From Thermoplasmata archaeon (GTDB lineage Archaea > Thermoplasmatota > Thermoplasmata > Thermoplasmatales > Thermoplasmataceae), in contig JAKAAY010000012.1 in assembly GCA_021802055.1 (NCBI GenBank), forward strand, positions 1-55,330: DNA of 55,330 nt. The letters are read 5' to 3'. Position 1 is the stretch's first letter, and each line of letters opens with the position of its first letter. The translations under genes were made by a program, and so were the position numbers. Below the pieces are notes generated by a model. The model had not been told where the DNA came from and did not search any database. It was given only the letters and a program-made list of their open reading frames with translations. Positions 50,087-55,330 of this stretch are shown one piece after another.

Positions 50087-51599
50087 AGGCCTCTCCCTGC
50101 TGCTCCTGCTCGTCGAAGTAGTTATAGTCGTATATCAGACAGGATACGAAGTGACCTGGCCTTACCTCCTTGAGGTGTGGAGTGTCTGGCGCAATCATCT
50201 GTATCTGGATAGAATTGCCTGGCGGGGAGAGCGTAACAGAGTCTATGGCTTTGAAAACTATTCCTTCCTGAAGGAAAGACTCCTTTTCTATCAGATCCTT
50301 TACAAGCTGCAGAGTCTGCTCGTTTGGAGGCGATTCATCCTCGAAGATTATCTCCAGCTTGAAATCATCTTCCTCTATTGCTATCTCCCTGACGCCTTTT
50401 ATGGAGTCAGCCTCCGGGTTTCTTATTGGATCCAGCATTGCCTTAGCGGGCTCTGCCAAGTTTCTTGGAGACCAGCCACAGTTCTTCATCGCTACTGGAC
50501 ATCTGGGGTGGAAATGACAGCCCTTTGGAGGGTCAGACGGGTTTGGTATCTCTCCCTTGAGGATCGTTCTTACCGTTTTGGCTTCAGGATCGGGGATAGG
50601 GATTGCTGAGAGAAGCGCTTTGGTGTATGGGTGAAGCATGTCTGTAAACAATACCTCTGTCTCAGTGAGTTCGACAATCTTGCCAAGATACATAACTGCA
50701 ACCCTATCAGCCATCATCCTGATGACATTGAGGTGGTGGGAGATGAATATGTACGTCAGGCCCTTTCTGTTCTGGAGATCCCTGAGGATATTCAGGATCT
50801 GCGCCTGCACAGACACGTCGAGAGCCGAGGTCGGCTCGTCAAGAACAAGAAGTCTTGGTTCTATGGATATCGCCCTTGCAATACCTATTCTCTGCCGCTG
50901 GCCTCCGCTGAACTCATGAGGGTACCTGTAGAGGTGATCTTCGCTGAGTCCGATTTCCTCAATGATTTCCCTCTCCTTCTTCATTATTTCTTCGTTCGAC
51001 ATCTTGAGGAGAACCTTCATAGGCTCTGCAATGACATTCTTGATAAGCATCCTGGGATCCAGAGAGCTAAAGGGGTCCTGAAAAACAGGCTGCATGGACT
51101 TTCTGACCCGGGTCATTTCCCTGGCTGAAACATGCGGCAGAGAATACTTCCTGCGATACTTGTTGAGTTCTGCGATCATATCTCTCAACGTCGGATTTGC
51201 ATTTTCAGCTTCCCTGACAGAGTCATACTTGCCCAGCTGGTCCTTCACAACGTAGTCCAGATGTATGACTGTCGAGAAGTCTTCCTTTGGTACATCGAAG
51301 TATACATCTCCCTCCGTTGCGGGGAGCAGGTTCAGTATTGTTCTCCCAAGAGTTGTCTTTCCGCAACCTGTCTCTCCCACAACACCAAGAGATTCTCCCT
51401 CCCTCAGCGAAAACGTGACGTCATCAAGCGCCTTGACGTAGCCCTTTGTGCCTCTCAGTCCTTTGGTTATTGGAAAGTATTTCTTGAGATCTGACGCATA
51501 GAGCAGGACGTCCTCTCCCTTTCTCCTGTGAGCTGCGCATCTGCACTGCGTATCGTTTGGATCAAACCTGAAACGCGCGGATTTAGACTCTGCTTCCAT
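50046..51599 (-). CDS. oppF: Oligopeptide ABC transporter ATP-binding protein OppF-like
   Basis: 517 residues, long for OppF (usually about 330). Walker A GETGCGKTT (75-83), Q-loop Q174 (VFQDP), signature SGGQR (231-235), Walker B LLVLDEP (250-256), switch His in ISHHL. About 70 residues between Walker A and the Q-loop form an extra charged segment. The C-terminal Fe-S type cysteines are C361, C367, C374 and C487: the last is displaced by about 95 inserted residues. N-terminal CRCAAH is unusual. The start touches the oppD stop (ATG sharing a base). Confidence 0.9.
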   Translation of the reverse strand: MEAESKSARFRFDPNDTQCRCAAHRRKGEDVLLYASDLKKYFPITKGLRGTKGYVKALDDVTFSLREGESLGVVGETGCGKTTLGRTILNLLPATEGDVYFDVPKEDFSTVIHLDYVVKDQLGKYDSVREAENANPTLRDMIAELNKYRRKYSLPHVSAREMTRVRKSMQPVFQDPFSSLDPRMLIKNVIAEPMKVLLKMSNEEIMKKEREIIEEIGLSEDHLYRYPHEFSGGQRQRIGIARAISIEPRLLVLDEPTSALDVSVQAQILNILRDLQNRKGLTYIFISHHLNVIRMMADRVAVMYLGKIVELTETEVLFTDMLHPYTKALLSAIPIPDPEAKTVRTILKGEIPNPSDPPKGCHFHPRCPVAMKNCGWSPRNLAEPAKAMLDPIRNPEADSIKGVREIAIEEDDFKLEIIFEDESPPNEQTLQLVKDLIEKESFLQEGIVFKAIDSVTLSPPGNSIQIQMIAPDTPHLKEVRPGHFVSCLIYDYNYFDEQEQQGEAYAAAAQETYTDSQ

Positions 51600-53134
51600 T
51601 AAGGAACTTCCTCCTTTGGCTCCTCTTCTACCTCATCGGAATAAAGGAAGCACGCGACCCTGTGATCTTTCTCGATCTCTATAAGCTTTGGCTTCTTTTC
51701 GCTGCAGACATCCATTTTGAATTTACACCGGGGGTGGAATCTGCATCCTGAAGGCGGGGTAATAAGATTGGGTACGGTTCCAGGGATAGACTCCAATCTC
51801 GCCGATTTTTCGAATCTCCTTTCGGCGCGAGGAATAGAGTTGAGCAAACCTGTTGTATAGGGGTGCTTTGCATCCTTGAATATCTCCCTTACAGGTGCCT
51901 CTTCTACCAGATTCCCTCCATACATAACGCCGACCCTGTCGCACATTTCAGCGATGACTGCCAGGTCATGTGTTATGAAGAGTACTGAAGTTCTACTTCT
52001 CTTGTTCACATCCCTAATCAGGTCGAGTATCTGTGCCTGGGTTGTAACGTCCAGCGCTGTGGTAGGTTCATCCGCTATGAGGATCTTGGGGGTTGATGAG
52101 AGTGCCATTGCTATCATGGCCCTCTGCTGCATTCCTCCGCTGAGTTCATGTGGGTATGAATCCAGTACCCTTTCCGCGCCTGCAATGTTGACCTGCCTAA
52201 GAAGCTCCAAGGCCTTTCTCTGGGCAACCGTTTCGAATGGTTTTTCGAGCCTTTTCTTCATGATCTTGAGTCTCAGCCGATAGTTGAAGAATTCAGACCT
52301 GAGTATTGCCTCCAGATCGCTGATCTTCGCGTCAACATGTGCTAGCTCTGACTCATTTCCACTGGATTCAAGCTCGAGCTTGAGGAGGTTGAGTTCATGC
52401 AAGTCGTCTATGGCCTTATAATAGTCCCTCGCAGTCAGCATTTCGTCAATGTTGAGATCCTCCTTCTCCGCGAAAGCCATTTCAGCTGCTTCCCTAATAA
52501 TAAAATCACGGTCCGTGGAGTTATTAATAAGATCATTGACAGGAGTTTCAAGGTCTGGAATACCACGGTCCAGGCACCAGTCATGGATCAATGACTGCCT
52601 GGTCTGTATATCAGGCTGTGACATGATATTGTCTATCATCTTCTCGACGTCTTCCTTGTTGAGTGTTTCCCTCTTAATGAGAGACTCAGCAATTGAACGT
52701 CTGCTATGGAGCAGGATCGCCTCCTTGATCTGATCTCCTATTGTAATGACAGGATTAAGGGAAAGGTAAGGTTCCTGAAAGACCATCGCCACCTTGCTCC
52801 CTCTTATGCCCGAAAGCACATATCCATGTTTCTTGATGGCCCTCTTATTCCTCTTTATGATGACGTCTTTCTCTGACCTGACCCTGATCTTCACAAGCTT
52901 CGGGAGATCGCTCAGTATGTTGAATCCGTCTATAAACACTGAGCCATGTACTATTCTGCCAGGTGGATCTGGTATAAGATCCATTATGGAGGTGGCAGTC
53001 ACGCTTTTTCCGCTTCCGCTCTCCCCAACCAGTCCAAATGTCTCACCTGTCTTAATGCTCAGCGAGAGGTTGTCAATGGCTTTCACTATTCCATTTGCGG
53101 TGAAGAACCGTGTCTTGAGTCCTACCACGCGCAA
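51599..53134 (-). CDS. oppD: Oligopeptide ABC transporter ATP-binding protein OppD-like
   Basis: 511 residues from the TTG at 53134. Walker A GESGSGKS (37-44), Q-loop Q120 (MVFQEP), signature LSGGMQQ (331-337), Walker B ILIADEP (351-357), switch H389, C-terminal Cys C464, C470, C477, C495 with normal spacing. Between Q-loop and signature about 210 residues replace the usual 50 or so: a long charged helical insertion (about 142-305). A CTG at 53179, 5 bases after the oppC stop and with AGGAGG at ideal spacing, would extend the N-terminus by 15 residues and may be the true start. Confidence 0.9.
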   Translation of the reverse strand: MRVVGLKTRFFTANGIVKAIDNLSLSIKTGETFGLVGESGSGKSVTATSIMDLIPDPPGRIVHGSVFIDGFNILSDLPKLVKIRVRSEKDVIIKRNKRAIKKHGYVLSGIRGSKVAMVFQEPYLSLNPVITIGDQIKEAILLHSRRSIAESLIKRETLNKEDVEKMIDNIMSQPDIQTRQSLIHDWCLDRGIPDLETPVNDLINNSTDRDFIIREAAEMAFAEKEDLNIDEMLTARDYYKAIDDLHELNLLKLELESSGNESELAHVDAKISDLEAILRSEFFNYRLRLKIMKKRLEKPFETVAQRKALELLRQVNIAGAERVLDSYPHELSGGMQQRAMIAMALSSTPKILIADEPTTALDVTTQAQILDLIRDVNKRSRTSVLFITHDLAVIAEMCDRVGVMYGGNLVEEAPVREIFKDAKHPYTTGLLNSIPRAERRFEKSARLESIPGTVPNLITPPSGCRFHPRCKFKMDVCSEKKPKLIEIEKDHRVACFLYSDEVEEEPKEEVP

Positions 53135-53184
53135 CGATTCATCTCTTTTCCTTTCTTCTTCTATGATCTGTTCTGTCAGAAATA

Positions 53185-54180
53185 TTACCTCCTAAGTTTT
53201 GGGTCCAGTATATCCCTCAGGCCGTCGCCAAAAAGATTGGCTGCAACTGTAAATACCAGCAGGAATAGTCCCGGGAAGAGGAACGTCCACCAGAATCCTA
53301 GGAAGAACAGGTTTGACGCATATCCTGCCTGTCCCACTGAATAGTTAATAAGGACTCCAAGTTCAGGCGGGGCTGAAAGAGCGCTGATCGGTATGATACC
53401 AAGGAAAAACAGAGTTGCAAAGATCAGTACAACAGTTCCTATATCCAAGGACATCTGCACAAATGCAGGAGAAAGGACATTGGGGATTACGTGCACAAAT
53501 ATGTTTCTCGTTTTAGAAGAACCTGCAGCCTTTGCCGCTTCCACGAAATTCAAGGACTTTGTTGAAAGTGCAAGGCTCCTCGAAAGTCTTGCGTATATTG
53601 GCCACCAGACAATAATCAGAGCAATGATCAGTCCGTTCATCCCCCCACCAGCACCCTTTTCAACCAGAGCTGTCACCGCAACCGCAAGTACAAGGAAAGG
53701 AATTGAGAAGAATATGTCGGTAACCCTCATCATGACCTCGTCTACAGCCCCTCCGAGGTAAGCGGAGACTGTGCCCACTGTAATGCCAACTGTGGCGCCT
53801 ATGGCAACCACCAATGTAGATACGCCAAGGTCGAATCTCAGAGCGCCCAGCATTGCTGGAAGCAACGCAATATTATACTGGGTTCCGCCAAGAAGATATG
53901 CGATACCATTTGAGAAGCCGGGTGAAATTGGAGTCTGGACTATTCCAAAGGTTCTGGTGAATACATATATGTGATTCAGGTTGCTCACACCGAGCCAAGG
54001 CGGATACGCGAAATCCAGTACCATTATGAAATAATAAAAGGCCACGATAACGAGACCCACCAATGCAAGTTTGTTCTTGTAGAGCAGCCGGAGTGTCGAT
54101 TTCAACTCCTCTATTCTCGGATTTATTCGCTTTTCCTGTTTTATTCCCAATTCTGCAGGATTTACATTTATTTCAGCCAT
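53185..54180 (-). CDS. oppC: Oligopeptide ABC transporter permease OppC-like
   Basis: 331 residues. N-terminal cytoplasmic segment, first helix near 40-58 (KLALVGLVIVAFYYFIMVLD), a long external loop, then the transport domain with the coupling motif EAAKAAGSSKTRNIFVHVIP and final helices near 255-275 and 295-320. DppC/OppC family: inner-membrane half-channel for peptides. It starts 17 bases after the oppB stop. Its last two codons (AGGAGG) double as the Shine-Dalgarno for oppD. Confidence 0.92.
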   Translation of the reverse strand: MAEINVNPAELGIKQEKRINPRIEELKSTLRLLYKNKLALVGLVIVAFYYFIMVLDFAYPPWLGVSNLNHIYVFTRTFGIVQTPISPGFSNGIAYLLGGTQYNIALLPAMLGALRFDLGVSTLVVAIGATVGITVGTVSAYLGGAVDEVMMRVTDIFFSIPFLVLAVAVTALVEKGAGGGMNGLIIALIIVWWPIYARLSRSLALSTKSLNFVEAAKAAGSSKTRNIFVHVIPNVLSPAFVQMSLDIGTVVLIFATLFFLGIIPISALSAPPELGVLINYSVGQAGYASNLFFLGFWWTFLFPGLFLLVFTVAANLFGDGLRDILDPKLRR

Positions 54181-54197
54181 ATGTTACCATCCTTCTT

Positions 54198-55277
54198 TCA
54201 GTACCTTATCCTTGGGTCCATATATGCGTACAGAACGTCCACTATTAGGTTTGTCATCACAAGTATGAGGGCAAATACCAGGGTCCCGCCCATTACGAGC
54301 CATACTTCAAAGGAGCGGGGGTTGATAGCCTGAATGAGAAGATATCCTATTCCATAATAGGTGAAAACTATTTCCACTACCACGACTCCGCCAAGCAGTC
54401 CTGATATCAGCAATCCCACCACCGTAATCGTGGGAAGGAGTGCGTTCCTTCTGATGTGCTTTTTGATGATGATCTTCTCCGGAACTCCTTTTGCTCTTGC
54501 TGTCTTGACGTACTCCTGGTTTGCTGAATCGACCATTCCAGCCCGGATAAATCTCAGTATACCTGCGAGTATACCATAGGTTATGGTTATCACAGGCAGT
54601 ATGAGGTAATCCAGTGCTCTAACAAACATGGCTGGATCGCCGTTGAGCAGGGAGTCGATGAGAAGTATGTGAGTTGGATTTGAAAGAAGGGTTGTTGTGC
54701 TGACCCAGCCGGGCAAGGACTGATGGTAATTCACGAGCCCGTTTCCGACAAATCCAAATACATTGGTTGGAAATGAGGAAACGCCCTTTCCAAAGAAGAA
54801 TATGAGCAGATATCCCAGCCAGAAGGTGGGCATTGCGTAGCCTGAAAGTGAAAAGATTCTTCCAATGTGATCGGCTGCAGAGTTTGGCTTTGACCCGATG
54901 TATGTCCCCAGCGGTATTGCAATGAGCAGTGAGAGAACAGTAGCTGACAGAGCAAGCTGTATAGTGTTGGGGAAGAATATGGATATGTAATAGAGAACGG
55001 GCCCCTGTGGCAGGAAGAACCCTGAACCGCCAACAATTCCCCAGTTACCCGTTATAAGGTGCTCAACGTATGTCAGGTACGTAAGTACCGGGTCATTCAG
55101 ATAGATTCCTACCTGGGGTGCAATTACAGCGCAGTTGTGCTGCCTCACGGTGTAGTAAACTGATACGAGGTTGCATGGTCCGTAGGCCCACATTAGCAGG
55201 AACAGGAATATGGATAGGCCGATGAGCGTGGGTATCAGGACAAGCAGTCTCCTGATTATGAAATACCTAAGTTCCAT
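54198..55277 (-). CDS. oppB: Oligopeptide ABC transporter permease OppB-like
   Basis: 359 residues. First helix LLVLIPTLIGLSIFLFLLMW (about 10-30), an external loop with two cysteines (PCNLVSVYY...HNCAVIAP), then the permease domain with the EAA-type motif TARAKGVPEKIIIKKHIRRN and terminal helices. First gene of the operon: the TATA-like CATATTTAAT (55305-55314, read on the minus strand) is 33 bases before the ATG. The peptide-binding protein is not in the operon as seen and would lie elsewhere. Confidence 0.92.
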   Translation of the reverse strand: MELRYFIIRRLLVLIPTLIGLSIFLFLLMWAYGPCNLVSVYYTVRQHNCAVIAPQVGIYLNDPVLTYLTYVEHLITGNWGIVGGSGFFLPQGPVLYYISIFFPNTIQLALSATVLSLLIAIPLGTYIGSKPNSAADHIGRIFSLSGYAMPTFWLGYLLIFFFGKGVSSFPTNVFGFVGNGLVNYHQSLPGWVSTTTLLSNPTHILLIDSLLNGDPAMFVRALDYLILPVITITYGILAGILRFIRAGMVDSANQEYVKTARAKGVPEKIIIKKHIRRNALLPTITVVGLLISGLLGGVVVVEIVFTYYGIGYLLIQAINPRSFEVWLVMGGTLVFALILVMTNLIVDVLYAYMDPRIRY

Positions 55278-55304
55278 AGGATCGAGTTACTTGAACTGAA
55301 CCTA

Positions 55305-55314
55305 CATATTTAAT
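55305..55314 (-). promoter_or_regulatory. TATA box of the opp operon
   Basis: The minus strand reads ATTAAATATG, centred 33 bases before the oppB ATG at 55277. Predicted leader of only a few bases. This indicates that oppB heads its transcript. Confidence 0.45.
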
Positions 55315-55330
55315 CTTTGTCAGAGTGGGT

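Noticed and set aside
1-55330. CRISPR array, tRNA or rRNA genes
   Set aside because: No regularly spaced repeats and no T-loop-like GGTTCRANYCC pattern with matching stems were found in the gaps; nothing resembles rRNA.

Overview
The window looks like chromosomal DNA of a thermoacidophilic euryarchaeon of the order Thermoplasmatales. The pointers are a thermopsin-type acid protease, the archaeal family D DNA polymerase large subunit (DP2), a GHMP-type shikimate kinase, archaeal CarS, Pth2, DtdA, Nob1 and Tsr3, and many genes with a TATA box 23-33 bases before the start codon and little or no leader. TTG and GTG starts are common. Base composition is close to half G+C by eye. No rRNA, tRNA, CRISPR array or complete insertion sequence was found. 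The genus cannot be fixed from the sequence alone.

Layout. 1-6.6 kb: thermopsin precursor cut by the window edge, an acetyl-CoA-synthetase-like enzyme overlapping a metallo-beta-lactamase-fold hydrolase, an AbrB-PhoU regulator and a membrane protein. 6.6-7.24 kb: gene-free stretch with a long imperfect palindrome and decayed coding sequence. 7.3-8.8 kb: XRE-CBS regulator, CarS and Pth2 overlapping one another. 8.8-13.6 kb: Cys/Met PLP enzyme, thymidylate kinase, methionine aminopeptidase, then a Rieske protein coupled to a fused EtfBA. 13.6-17.6 kb (minus strand): a membrane protein, then a compact SOD - Ogg2 - Nnr - Nob1 operon joining oxidative defence, DNA repair, cofactor repair and rRNA maturation. 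17.9-20.6 kb: a three-gene ABC-2 exporter. 20.6-27.0 kb (minus): pyrG, an SCP2-like protein, DP2 and a GPN-loop GTPase in one operon, with a small Cys-rich gene beyond it.

27-32.5 kb: Tsr3, then two adjacent minus-strand units with a possible D-amino-acid theme: a threonine-synthase-like PLP enzyme, a DUF1611/DgcN protein and a PP-loop protein that looks MurL-like; just upstream lie DtdA (D-aminoacyl-tRNA deacylase) and a helical protein. 32.9-43.8 kb: valS, a membrane protein, a GH15 glucosidase divergent from aroB-aroE-aroK-aroA (four central shikimate steps), then argS. Directly after argS is a short, highly structured segment that reads as the end of an IS200/IS605-type element and might encode an orphan TnpB-type guide RNA.

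44-55.3 kb: a 976-residue surface protein, RtcB RNA ligase divergent from a small conserved-looking gene, an HTH regulator, a GNAT acetyltransferase, and a minus-strand oligopeptide ABC operon (oppB-C-D-F plus a small membrane protein) whose two ATPases carry large unusual insertions. Secreted thermopsin and the Opp importer would fit a peptide-scavenging heterotroph; no Opp substrate-binding protein is in the window.
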